Below are positions 11,401 to 21,861 of a DNA stretch of 31,937 bases, in pieces; position 1 is the stretch's first letter; every line of letters begins with the position of its first letter. The notes under the pieces are model-generated. The model searched no databases. It worked only from the letters and a program-made list of their open reading frames with translations, and was not told where the DNA came from. The position numbers and the translations under genes are program-made. The DNA comes from Polysphondylium violaceum. Taxonomy: Eukaryota > Evosea > Eumycetozoa > Dictyosteliales > Dictyosteliaceae. Location of the stretch: positions 1-31,937 of the forward strand of contig AJWJ01000260.1 in assembly GCA_000277445.1 (NCBI GenBank), written 5' to 3'.

Positions 11401-14400
11401 TCGAGGATGACCGTGAGTTCGGTATCGCCATTTCTCTTTTCATAGATATACAATGTCAACTCTTTCTTTTTCGACAAGGGCTGAGCTTGATGATAGATTA
11501 GCTTTCTAAAATGATTGTTTGAGCTCTTTCTCGTGTCGGTCAAATCGATTGAATTCAACGACAACGTGGTGTAATCTGAGCCATTTGCATACTCTACAAT
11601 GGAAAACTCTAGTTCATCCAATTCAAACTGAACCACCGAGTCCTTCTTTCTGAAGAACTCTACCGATATGTGGGGTAACCTAAACGATACCTCGTCATTG
11701 ATATGCACGCCATCACCAACTTTTTGTTTATCATTCTTTGTTGCTGTAGCTGCTGGTGTTGGGGGTGGAGGTGAGGGTAAATTACTACCATTACTATTAC
11801 TCGTACCATCTACAACAGAGGATGAAACTAGATCCTCTGATGAGGGTTGTTTCTTTGACGCATTGATAAAGCTTGTATAGAGGTTTTCAAGTTTAGTCTG
11901 ATGTTCGAGTTTACGATGGGTTCTTATCTTTCTCTTTTTCTTTTTGATGTTTGGTTCAATGAGTGACTTGATGATGGATATGATGAGTGTGTATTGCTGA
12001 TCGGTGATCTTAAATGCTATGGGCGACATTTCTCCGACGACCTTTTGTTTGGGTATGTCGTGTGCCAGTGTTGAGATATCAAATATAGTTTCAATGTTGA
12101 TAAACAGGTTTATCTTGTTGGATATCTGCTCAATCGTGTCGTCCAACACCACGCCTTTTCTAAATTTACACGAGTGGAAATTAATCGACGACGCATAGAT
12201 AAACACCTGCTCGGTGGGAGAAGGCGAGTCTTGGGTCGATGTAAAGTTGTTAAACACAGAGATATGGCCCAAATCGGCGATAATGACATAGGGACTGACG
12301 TGACTCTTGGGGAATATGATTCTGGGCGCGTCGACGTCGACTTCAAACAACACCTTTTTCTGCTGTCTTGTGTTCATGAGGTCCACAGCCCCCTTGGCAC
12401 TCTCTGAGATGATTTCATCCATCTTTTTCAGTCCAAAGTCTTCAAAATAGTCAATCAAACGGTCAATAAGATCCCTGACAACAATCAATTTAATGGAGCT
12501 CATTCTCGCTCCAATCTTTGTATCAAATTCTTTTCTCTTTTTCTTTGGTTGTTGATCTGTTGCATTGTTATTACCTGTACCATTACCACTGTTACCACTA
12601 CTACTATTGCTATTATCTTGATCTTTATAGGACAAGACATAAAACTCAATGATATGTTCACCATCGGTACCAAACAAGGGATTTAGATCTGGACATGAAT
12701 CTTTACTGATATCGCTAATCGATAGATTACCCAATTTGAATCTCATCAGCGAGGACTCCATATCGATGTCCAAGTTTAGAGACAAGTTTTCAATCGAAAA
12801 GGCAACATAGGATTCATCGTCCTCGTTGATATTGACAATGAGTGATTTCATCTTTGTTGTTAAAATGATTTTTGGATTATCTATATCGACTCTTAATCTA
12901 CCTGTACCTGTGGTTGACGCTGTTGATTTGGTTAAACTAATATTACCATTACTCTTACTATTACTACTGTTCTCTTGATTCTTTATGATTGTTTCTCTGA
13001 TGGTGTTTTCAAGGAATTGCACCAAATCTATGATTTTCAACACCAATCGTTTGTTAAAGTTGACCAAAAGTGAGTTGAATGATATATCAATCTGTTGCGA
13101 GATCCCTGTATACTGTGGCGAATTCTTTTGAGTCGTGGATATCGACATCTTTATCAAATGATCTTCTTCAAACGATGTGGTGGACATTGACGATACCGAC
13201 GGTGAGTTGATATTGATGTTTATGTTACTGTCGTCCATGGTTTCTGTTGGCGAGTGTGATGGCGATGTAGTGGACGATGTGGTGCTATTACCTTGACCAC
13301 TACCACTATTATCAATGGCAGAGGTCGTAAAGTATTGAAGTGATGTGTTTTTGAATTCTTGACTCAAATCTTCAATGTACAGTTTCTTGAGCGACAGTTG
13401 AATCGACATGTCAAAGGTTCTCTTGTTTACCCGCGCACCAATATCTGATAAAAACAGCTTTACAAACGGTTCACCATTCTCTATGAGGACCAATGAGACG
13501 GTAGGCACGGAAAAGTTTACTTCTAGAATAGTATGAAAAATCATAAGAATGGGCAATTGGTCTTGGTCCTGGGCCAACTCCATGGAATCGATCAATGTCA
13601 ATCCAGGCACACCCGTGTTTGTTGTCTCCTCAAATCCAGTAAAATTCACAGAATGGGGTGTTTGTTGCTGCTGTTGTTCAGTGACCAATTCCTCCTCTAG
13701 CGGTATATTGGATGCACTTGATGACGACGCTGTTGTCTTTACACTACTACTGCTCGTTTGAATATTAATATCGCTATTACTCTGACTACCTGAATCTTTG
13801 AGCATATGATGATCACTAATTTCAGGCAAATCGTCGTCAGTCAAAGTACTAAATATCTTGATCAACATTTCTATCGACGACTGAGACAACAGGATATTCA
13901 AGGAAGGCAAGTCCCCAAACAACTTTAATTTCGACAACAGAGTCTGAGATTTAATTATACATTTATAAATTCTAAAATTTATATCAAACTTATTTACAAG
14001 TGGAAATGATTGTCCCTGATAATAATGCATCAATGTTAATATATCTCTACCATACTACTCTTACTATAGTAGTACTTACTTTTGAAACAATATAAAACTG
14101 AATATTCTTTAACTGTAATTGAAACAAATCGTACAGATGTTCATCATCATACAACATCTGTGAGCCTTCACCAACAGTAGCTGCTGTTGCTGATAGGTAA
14201 GAAGGTGATGTCACATTACTAAACAATGAGCTTGTATTCTTGATATCACTATTATTGTTGATCTCTATATTACTATTCTCATAATCATTTAAATCTCTAA
14301 AACTATTGTTGTCATCGATAGATTGATTTGATAGACTGTCGAGTATAGATTTGTTTATACTTAATAATGAAAATGAACCGAGATCCAAAACCAAGATGGG

Positions 14401-17265
14401 AGAGGAGTGGGTAACAAAACTCTCGGGGATCAATACATGTGGTGCATTGATGTTGATGTCGAGATCTACGGTTTTGTGATTCTGCAGCTCGTACTGGATC
14501 CTCAGGGTCGTCTTGTCTTTGAATATCTTGATTTGGTTTCTGGCAGCCTCTTCAATCTCTTTGAGCGTGTCTGAGGGCGCGTTGCCAAAAAAGTTCATGA
14601 TCGAGTCCATCAGGGACTTGTTGTAGATGACCTCGAGCGGGAGGGCCTCGATAAAGACGGAAAAGTCTGCATCAGAGGTCAACGGATTCTGCTGGAATAT
14701 CATTTCAAAGAGGGGTTGTCGCTCGCCAATGGGGTCTTCATAGTCGCTGCTTGCATTGGAGGTGTTGTCGTCGTCAATGAGTGAGGGCACATTATCATTG
14801 TCCAACGAAGACAGGCTGGTGTTGCTGCCATAGGACGTCAACACGACGGCACCCGACGGGGGTGTGGGATTGCTATGGTCGTAGGACCCCTCAGGCCCCG
14901 ACTTGATCAGCGGCTTCATGAGGATGGGGAAATGGGTGTTTTCTGTGAAATAGTCACGAACACAAATAGTCTCCAAGATAGTGTGTGAATGGAGAGACTC
15001 GGGGTACTTGTCGACCTTGACAGACATGTGTACGAGCTCTATCACCATGTCGGCCACAGTCTTTTTGTTTTCGTTGACAGAGATATCAAATGGCTTGAGT
15101 CTAAATGCTATCGATCCCCTGTTCATGATAAAGTTGATACGAGTCTTTACATAATCCTTTGGATAAACAATACTCTTTTGATTGTGATGTTCATCATATT
15201 CAATAGTGGAATAAAACTCTCTCTTTTGACTCTCTGACAACTCTAACGTCTTTAAAATTGTTTCTTTTTCATGATCATAATCATCTTGATCATAATAATT
15301 ATCTTCCTCTTGTTCCTTTTTACTGTTCCCTCCTCCCCAACCAAACCATCCAAACCAAGATGATTTCTTTGGCTGCTGTTGTTGTATTTGTTGTTGTTGT
15401 TGTTGCTCTTGCTGTTGCTGATTATCAACTCTATTTGGTGATAAGGGCATTGGTGATCCTATCCCATCCTTTATTGATCCTGTTGTTAAACTATTACTAT
15501 TACTATTTGATATTACCAATGATAAATCCTCACTTTTAATCTGTGCCTCTGCTAGTGATCTAAAATAAACTATATCTTCAAAACAATATTCTCTTTCTAG
15601 GTTCTCCAATTTGATTTGATGAGCTTCAGTCAATTGTTTCTTTCGCTTCTTTAGTTTATAGTAATAGATGTACTCTAATCTATCTTTACGACGTTTATCA
15701 AAATAGCTCGGACGAAGTCTAGTCATCTTGTCTCGAATGTCACCCAACACACAATCGATTGCAAATCTCCATCTCTGTGCAACACTCTTTATACCTCCCT
15801 TGGGTTTATACTTTCTATACTTTTCGCCCTTTTTCAACAACGAGAACCAATCCACCAACGCCATTATACCCTGATACTGCTTGGATTCCAATTCAAAGTT
15901 GATTTCATCAAATTCAAAATTAAATGTAAACGAAGGTATATGTTTGTTTGGCAAAATACTCTTATTGATCAATAACTTTAATGATCCACAAACTGGATGT
16001 AATAAATAAGAATGTAATGGATCTTTGTTGTTGTTGTTGTTGTTACCACTATTGTTACTATTACTAAATATTAAACTTGTCATTAAATCTTTAAACTGAT
16101 TGATTTTACTATAATCTTTTAAATAATCCATTGCCTGACTATGTGTGTCCCAATAGACAGACAGGTTCTGTAATGTGATCAACTTGTGCACCAACGTATG
16201 ATGTGTGTGAATAAATGATGGTCTCCACTCTTCATTTGTAGATTGTGCCAATAAATGCTCCAATGTTACACCAAAACAAAATGGTTGGCTTGGGTTGGTT
16301 TCTGTGTCTTCAAATCTAATATGTACATTATAAATCAAGATTTGTAAATTATCTACAATCTTGTTTCTTAAACTTTCTGCAAACGATGCTCTACTAATAT
16401 TTTGATCATCATTACTATTACTATTATTACTATTACTATTGTTATTGTTGTTATTATTATTACCATCAATGTCGTTTTCATTTCCAATGCCATCTTGATC
16501 ATCTAAATCATTATCATCTAAATCATTGTCATCATCATTGTTTTGATCATTACTATTATCCAATATATTGGGCGATTGTTGATCACCACCACCACTACCA
16601 CTAGATACTGGTGAACCTGAAGATGATCCGCTGTTTCTATTATGAGAATGAATGAAATCTATTTGATCCAAATCTATCTCATCTCTTTCACAATTACTCC
16701 ATTCATTCAAATTATCTTTATTTGCTTGATTATAATGACTTCTACTCTCCTCTTGACTTGTCCTAGACACACCACCGCTGCTAGCAGTGTTTGTGGCGGT
16801 AGTGGTTGTCGATGTATTGCCATTCTTTCTTCTTCTCTCCTCTTTCATAGCTTCATAAACCTTTAACTTCTTTAACTTTTTCTGAAACTTTATTTCCTCA
16901 TCACCTTCATCCCACTGAGAAAGTATTACATATTAGTATCTCTACTCCTCGACTAAATAAAACACAACTATACATACTAGATTTGATGATTTGGGGACAG
17001 CGGTAATATAGAGGTTATCAATGACCACGATCACAGGCTCAGTCTTTAAATTGTTCCAAGGTATTTTCAAAGACAGCTTTCCAAGGAACCCTTCCTTGAT
17101 GGTAAATGGTAGATTAAATTTCTCCAATGCATTCTTTTTCAACTCCAAGTTCTCCAATGAAACATTGCCACTCCAAATACCGATCTTGAGATTCTCTGTA
17201 TTCAGTGTCTTTATATACTCCCCAAGGTATCTTGTCAAGAGATCTGCGACAAATCTTTCAAACAT
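5445..17265 (-). CDS. VPS13-family bridge-like lipid-transfer protein
   Basis: Three exons, 17265-16978, 16914-14080 and 14015-5445, with introns of 63 and 64 nt, give about 3897 aa, within the usual VPS13 range. The first exon encodes a typical chorein_N start (MFERFVADLLTRYLGEYI, then LKIGIWSGNVSLENLELKK). The Trp/Gly-rich SSWFGWFGWGGG segment, common in VPS13 after the first lobe, follows a Gln-rich stretch. Repeated beta-rich groove segments follow, then the VAB/SHR-BD adaptor-binding region (about 2330-3140), the conserved C-terminal region with Gly-rich amphipathic helices (about 3440-3650; KGIAHGIAGLVDTP, GLFRGFGKGILG) and a PH-like domain (about 3690-3770) before an Asn-rich tail. VPS13 proteins are hydrophobic-groove rods that carry bulk glycerolipids between organelles at contact sites. 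Dictyostelids have several paralogues including tipC; I cannot say which this is. Asn, Gln, Asp and Thr runs interrupt the domains, as is usual in this group. Confidence 0.95.
5502..5535. repeat. ATT/AAT trinucleotide tract (Asn run at VPS13 C-terminus)
   Basis: An imperfect ATT array with some variant units encodes the Asn/Asp-rich tail of the VPS13 protein on the minus strand. It is a coding microsatellite typical of dictyostelid genes. Confidence 0.7.
7157..7220. repeat. coding trinucleotide tracts in VPS13 (Thr run and Asp run)
   Basis: A GTT array followed by a TCA array on the plus strand encodes, on the minus strand, a seven-residue Asp run and then a Thr run. They sit in a disordered loop between the VAB region and the C-terminal conserved region. 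Confidence 0.7.
15379..15425. repeat. coding CAG/CAA tract in VPS13 (Gln run)
   Basis: A GTT/GCT-rich array on the plus strand encodes a Gln-rich stretch on the minus strand, just before the conserved WFGWFGW segment. Mixed CAA/CAG codons suggest selection on the amino acid, or an older tract. Confidence 0.7.
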
Positions 17266-17487
17266 TGTATACTATAAAACTATGTTTTCACACATCAACA
17301 TGTAGCGTATATAAATAAAGAAGTGGTGTTGTATTGTATGTGTATGTGAGATGTTGAATAAAGTAAATGTATATATATCTATATATATGTGTGTATATAT
17401 CTATCTATCCAACCAAGAATAGTATCCTGTATTTAAAAACAAGTAGATTACTAATTATGGTATGTGTGTGTGTATAGGTAATTTATA

Positions 17488-17497
17488 GGTGTGGGTG
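17488..17497 (+). promoter_or_regulatory. G-box-like element GGTGTGGGTG
   Basis: This G/T-rich motif in A+T-rich DNA resembles the G-boxes bound by the Dictyostelium factor GBF. A reverse-orientation CACACCC lies about 200 nt further on (near 17690). Similarity to a loose consensus is the only support. Confidence 0.25.
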
Positions 17498-17711
17498 TTT
17501 TGCGATTGGATATATTTATATATAATTTTATATATAATTTAATATATATTATACAATCATAGCAAACACAGTAAAAAATAATAAACAAAAATATGAAACG
17601 TAATTATATACTAATAAATTTTATTTATATGTGTAAAAAATTTGTCGAAAATGCAAATGGATGATTGTTGGGGGGGAAAAAAGAACATCACACCCAAATT
17701 TATATTTAATT

Positions 17712-17745
17712 AAAAAAATTGAAAAAATTGAAAAAATCATCGTTT
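17712..17745. repeat. phased A-tracts (GAAAAAATT repeats) upstream of the PPAT-like gene
   Basis: A-runs start at 17712, 17722, 17731 and 17740, so they recur every 9-10 bp, close to one DNA helix turn. They are followed by a T6 run that can pair with the last A-run. Such arrays are expected to bend DNA or exclude nucleosomes. They lie about 115-150 nt upstream of the ATG at 17859. Confidence 0.5.
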
Positions 17746-17858
17746 TTTCAAAATCTGTGAAAAGGTAAATATCACAACTAATGGGCAACATAGGTATCTT
17801 TATCACAATTTAAATACACACTCACGTAGATTCTCGGAGAAGGTGTGTATTGCCACCA

Positions 17859-19054
17859 ATGGAAATTGTACTAATTGATCATGATCAATCAATCATTGAC
17901 ATCGACAGAAATGGCAATATAATTCAACAGCATATACAAAGAGAATCAAATACTTGCTTGCATTCCTCCGCTTCCTCTTCTCCTTCAAGGATTGTGTATA
18001 TATGTTTATTAAATGCTTTTAAAAACTACCAAAAAGTAACTATTACAAATTGTATTGTACCCCGAGAGAGGGTTGGATTGGGTTCTAATCTGATTCATAG
18101 ATGGATGATATTAGGGATACATTGTACGACTACTATGCACGAATACACGGCGTGCTGTCGAGTACTGACAACGGGGTGTTTGATGTAAATGTGTCGATCC
18201 TATTCCCCGAACTATATAGGAGTGGGCAGGAGCAGCCACAACATGGTAATAGTTTATTTCAGTGCATTAAAACCATGTTTGATCAATTGAATGCTCGACA
18301 TGGTACCCAATCAACCAGAGTATACTCCTCAACCTCTTTTACAGAGTTGAACCAGTTCATTGAAAACCAATGTAATATTACAACAGCCAATATTTATTTC
18401 TACAATCAAACAACGATACCATCTCCTCCATGCACTTTAAATGTCTTTGATTTAGCGACGATGGAGAAACCATTTAATCATTTATTTACAGGAGGTTTCT
18501 TTGATTATCTACATTGTGGACATAAAGCCTACCTCTCACTAGGCTCAATGTTTTCCAAATCCTTATTCTTTATTTCAATTTTAGAACCCAAACAAGAACA
18601 GCAACAACAATGTAATAATCCTAGTACCAAAACCACTATCAATAGTGATATTGTTGGTGTAGTTGAAAATAGAGTAGACCAATATAAAGATAAAGGCAGA
18701 TATGAATTAATGCAAGATCTTGACACTCGAATAAAGAATGTCGATTTGTTTCTAAAGACATTTAATCCATTTCATGAAAAACTAGAGATCATGACCAATA
18801 GTCGTTGTCCACAAATACAGTTCTGTCCAATGACATACAACTCTATTGTCGATAGTCTATTAGTCAGCACAGATTCACTAAAATCTGTAGATAAAATCAA
18901 TACCATTAGAAGGACAAACAATCTCTCTCCTCTCTCTCATTTTGCACTGCCTTCACTCCTCTCACCCATTACCAATGAGAAAATATCTTCAACTCAAATC
19001 CGACAACTATTGTATCAAATAAAGAGTAACAACACCAATAATGCTACCGTATAA
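17859..19054 (+). CDS. phosphopantetheine adenylyltransferase-like nucleotidyltransferase (COASY N-terminal/PPAT type), altered active site
   Basis: Two exons, 17859-18035 and 18101-19054, with a 65-nt intron, give 376 aa. The first exon is needed for the N-terminal extension (VYICLLNAF), which has a counterpart before the catalytic domain in eukaryotic COASY; an ATG also opens exon 2, so a shorter form is possible. The nucleotidyltransferase core begins with FTGGFFDYLHCGHKAYLSL (about 187-205), matching GGTFDxxHxGHK, and ends with EKISSTQIRQ, matching the ISSSxxR signature. PPAT transfers AMP from ATP to 4'-phosphopantetheine, the fourth step of coenzyme A synthesis. No dephospho-CoA kinase domain follows, unlike animal COASY. 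The Thr of GGTFD is Phe, and the usual YRGG loop reads LKSV, although the HxGH histidines and the final ISST-R motif remain. The gene is convergent with UBA2. It could be a divergent enzyme or a non-catalytic relative. Confidence 0.82.
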
Positions 19055-19068
19055 TTTAATCTAATAAT

Positions 19069-19074
19069 AATAAA
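19069..19074 (+). terminator. poly(A) signal AATAAA of the PPAT-like gene
   Basis: This AATAAA starts 15 nt past the stop. Cleavage 10-30 nt downstream would fall at or inside the 3' end of the UBA2 coding region on the other strand. Confidence 0.5.
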
Positions 19075-19085
19075 CCAATGTAATA

Positions 19086-19091
19086 TTTATT
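19086..19091 (-). terminator. poly(A) signal AATAAA overlapping the UBA2 stop codon
   Basis: On the minus strand the end reads GAA TAA ATA, so AATAAA includes the stop codon. The UBA2 mRNA would then end close to the stop codon of the convergent PPAT-like gene. Confidence 0.5.
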
Positions 19092-21114
19092 CAATAGTTT
19101 CATACTTTTGTTTCTTTGATCCGTCTGAATCTTCACTACCTGGTGCAGATTCAATTTCTTTTCTTTTCTTTCCACTAGTAGTGGTTGTGGTTGTAGTTGT
19201 AGTCGTAGTAGGAGTTGGAGTAGTTGGAGTAGGTTCAATAATTTCCAAATCATCAATATCAGTGACGGCATTATATGCAGTGGCTGTGGTTGTGATAGAT
19301 TGAATGGGTTGAGTTTGAAAGGGTGCAGCGGCGGTAGCTGTTCCAACGATTTCAAACCATTTCTCGTGCTCCTTCTTTTTATTCTCTTCCTCTGTGCCAA
19401 ATGACTCTACGTGGTTGATTAAAATAGAGACTTTAAAGTCTTGCAAGTAGTCCTCGACAGCGAGAATCACATTGTCTCCCATACGATACGACGAGAGCAC
19501 CTTTTGCTCCAATGCATCACGAGCCCTGATCTCCTCTTTACTGAGATCCTCGTCGCCACTCTCGTACAAAAGGTCGTTGCCAACGGTGAGCATGGGCAAG
19601 CTAAAGGCCAGGTGTTTTTTGAGGATATCGTGGATCAGTTGGCCGACCTTGACCGTGTTGGTGTTTAATTTGATGGTGATAAAGTTCTTTTGGCACACGT
19701 AGCACGCAGTGTTAGGCTTGGGGATCTCTGACACGAGGAGCATACGTTTGTTGGACGGTTGCTCAATCAAAAAGATGGATTTGCAATCCTTTAGACGGCC
19801 ATCGATAATGTTGATGGCGTTCATGACAATGAGGCCGCCAATGACAGCGTTGGTGGTGGCAATGGCGGGGATGATGTTGCCAGCCATCGACTTTACGTCA
19901 AACTTGCTCTTGGTCGTGATGCCAAAGATATGTGATCTGATGTTGGAGGCGCTAACAACAAAGTTTAAGGCCATGTCGTCGTCCTTATCCCACGATAATG
20001 CGCCATCCTTTTCGAATCGCTGCTTGAGTTGGGCAAGTGTCTCTAAAAATACACGAACATTCTCTTTGAAGCCCCACACCTTTTGGTCCTTGAGTTGGGC
20101 GGTATTGATGTGCTCGGCAGTGTTGTTGTCCAACTCTTGGTCAATGTCGGCAAGGAGACGGGGCTGGGGTGGCTTCTTTTCTTTCCACATCTCTTTCATG
20201 CGGGCCAAACGATCAATGTCTGTATAAAACACCTTGTGGTACACCCACTGGCCGTAGCCCTTGTCCTTTTCGACGGCCAACTGTAAATCTCTTACTATAT
20301 TATTCTGTTCTTCTGTACCCTCGACAATGTTGTCGTCCATGTCTGTGACGGCGTTGCTGTCGTCAGCCACGCCAAACAATCTGCCAAACAGCATCTTTGC
20401 CCACACGATGCAATGTATGGGTGCCGATGGATTCGATCGAATGGTGCAGACGGCAAACTGCTTTGGGGCCTCGGTGGGCACACATTCAAAACACTCTGTG
20501 TCGCCCTTTTTAATCACGGTCAATTGACCCAAATATCCAGCGGTCCCACTCTCTACCAGAGGCACATCTGCAGACAAACACACTCTATTTACATGTCTAC
20601 GGGCACTAAGATTATCCAATGCATTCATAACCAAATCAAATTGCTTAAAATACTGTGGTCCAAACTCTTGTGACTTGATATCTCCATGATGTGCCACTAT
20701 ATTGGCGCTGGGATTGTATTTAAGCACCGCCTCTCTGGCAATCTTTGATTTCGACATTCCAATATGATGTTTTCTAAATAAAAACTGTCTGTTTAAATTA
20801 CTAAGATCAATTGTATCTAAATCAATCTAAAAATAAATTAAATTTAGATATATATTAATTAATATATAAATCTAAAACACACACGCCAGATCCAAATATA
20901 ATATATCACATATATCTACAATTTCTATATTTATAAACCCACTTAAAATCAAATTTTTCAATAATTCACAACCAATGCCACCCGCACCAACTACTAATAT
21001 CTTTGCCTTTTGAATCTTTTGAAAAAGATTGAGACCCAATGTCTCTATTAGATGACTAAATCTTTCATTTTGATTTGAATTATCTCCTCCATTACTATTA
21101 CTATTTCCAGTCAT
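19087..21114 (-). CDS. uba2: SUMO-activating enzyme subunit 2 (UBA2/SAE2)
   Basis: Two exons, 21114-20920 and 20826-19087, with a 93-nt intron, give 644 aa, close to human UBA2 (640 aa). The join gives [22 protein letters not shown], which matches the conserved ATP-binding segment. The nucleotide-binding loop [15 protein letters not shown] is at about 41-55. MNALDN and the [10 protein letters not shown] segment follow. The catalytic Cys is C192 in [10 protein letters not shown]. Zinc ligands are CFEC (177, 180) and CYVC further on, both present. A ubiquitin-fold region (about 450-530) precedes a Thr/Pro-rich linker and a Lys-rich tail (KKRKE, SKKQK), a probable nuclear signal. UBA2 pairs with SAE1/AOS1, adenylates SUMO, holds it as a thioester and passes it to UBC9, mostly in the nucleus. 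It lies tail-to-tail with the PPAT-like gene, 32 nt between stops. Confidence 0.97.
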
Positions 21115-21861
21115 ATTCTAATATATCTAATTAAAATTGCAATAAACACCACTACAAATGATCACCACAATGCAAAAATTTAAAAAAAATTAAAAAAAAT
21201 TAAAAAAAAATTAAAAAAAATCATATGTTCACGATCAGATTCTATATTTCGTAAAAACAAAACAAAAACTCATAGGATATTTCTTCCAATATATTTACCG
21301 TAAAGAAGATCCTTTGAGGCAGACTGAGCAGGGTAAATTAATAGACTCTGTAAAAAGCTCTCATTTTGCCAATTTCTTTAGGTAAAAATATCCTTACATC
21401 CAAACTGTGGCGTGGTTAATCTCATTGACTGTTTTATCAAGTTACTACAACTCAATTTCTTACTGCAAGACAATCTTTATATTAAAGGGAAAAAAATTTA
21501 CATATTTATTTAGAGGTTGGGTGTGAAAAAGGATTGGGATATGAGAGGGAGGGGTAAATGTATGAATTGATTTTTTTTGTATTTTTGTTGTTGTGTTGTT
21601 TCTTGATTAACGGTTCTTCTATCGAAAGAAAAATCAATAAAATTACAAATTGAATGTGAAACTGAAGAACCTTTGATTGCTGCTGCTGTGCTTGACTATT
21701 TAGCTTGTAGTCGTGTTTGTGTACTTTCCAAAGAAAGAACAAACTAGTACTTGTACTTGTACTTCTACTCCTACTACTGTTGCTACGATAAATTGATTTA
21801 GGAAAAAAAAAAAAAAAAGAAAACAAGGGCGGGCGAGAAGGAATAGGCACGGCGTATGTAT
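21115..21861. other. intergenic, UBA2 promoter and RWP-RK 3' region
   Basis: This DNA lies between two minus-strand genes. Next to UBA2 is a phased A-tract array (21182-21220). The middle part (about 21300-21480) is less A+T-rich and shows no usable ORF; a structured RNA there cannot be excluded. Nearer RWP-RK is low-complexity sequence with an A16 run (21804-21819), probably 3' UTR. No tRNA signature (A plus B box) was found. Confidence 0.5.
21182..21220. repeat. phased A8-A9 tracts upstream of UBA2
   Basis: Runs of 8, 8, 9 and 8 A start at 21182, 21192, 21202 and 21213, with TT between them. The spacing of 10, 10 and 11 bp is in step with the helix, the textbook pattern for intrinsically bent DNA. 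The array ends about 68 nt upstream of the UBA2 ATG. Confidence 0.6.

Larger units (their letters stand above)
17266..17858. promoter_or_regulatory. divergent promoter region between the VPS13 and PPAT-like genes
   Basis: This 593-nt gap separates two genes that point away from each other, so it must hold both promoters. It shows TG-rich simple sequence, alternating TA stretches (about 17369-17402 and 17510-17555), a G-rich box (17488-17497), a G7 run (17670-17676) and a phased A-tract array (17712-17745) on the PPAT side. No ORF or RNA gene was seen. Confidence 0.6.

Noticed and set aside
14055-14079. A 25-nt intron in the VPS13 gene that would keep YGRDILTLMHYYQ in frame.
   Set aside because: It keeps the frame but is far shorter than the other introns here (63-117 nt). 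The AG at 14016-14017 gives a 64-nt intron with the same donor and continues into GQSFPLVNKFDIN.
18071-18095. GGGTTCTAATC as a tRNA B-box.
   Set aside because: It lies in the PPAT intron, has no matching A-box or acceptor stem and does not fold as a tRNA.
21290-21480. A possible snRNA/snoRNA or class I RNA; AAACTCATAG at about 21267 is a weak match to the dictyostelid upstream element of small RNA genes.
   Set aside because: I could not find a full conserved core (no clear C/D boxes, H/ACA pattern or snRNA motif), so it is only noted as non-coding DNA.
21506-21850. A 114-codon minus-strand frame between RWP-RK and UBA2.
   Set aside because: It is low-complexity, rich in Ser, Phe and Lys from homopolymers, resembles no family and lies where the RWP-RK 3' UTR is expected.
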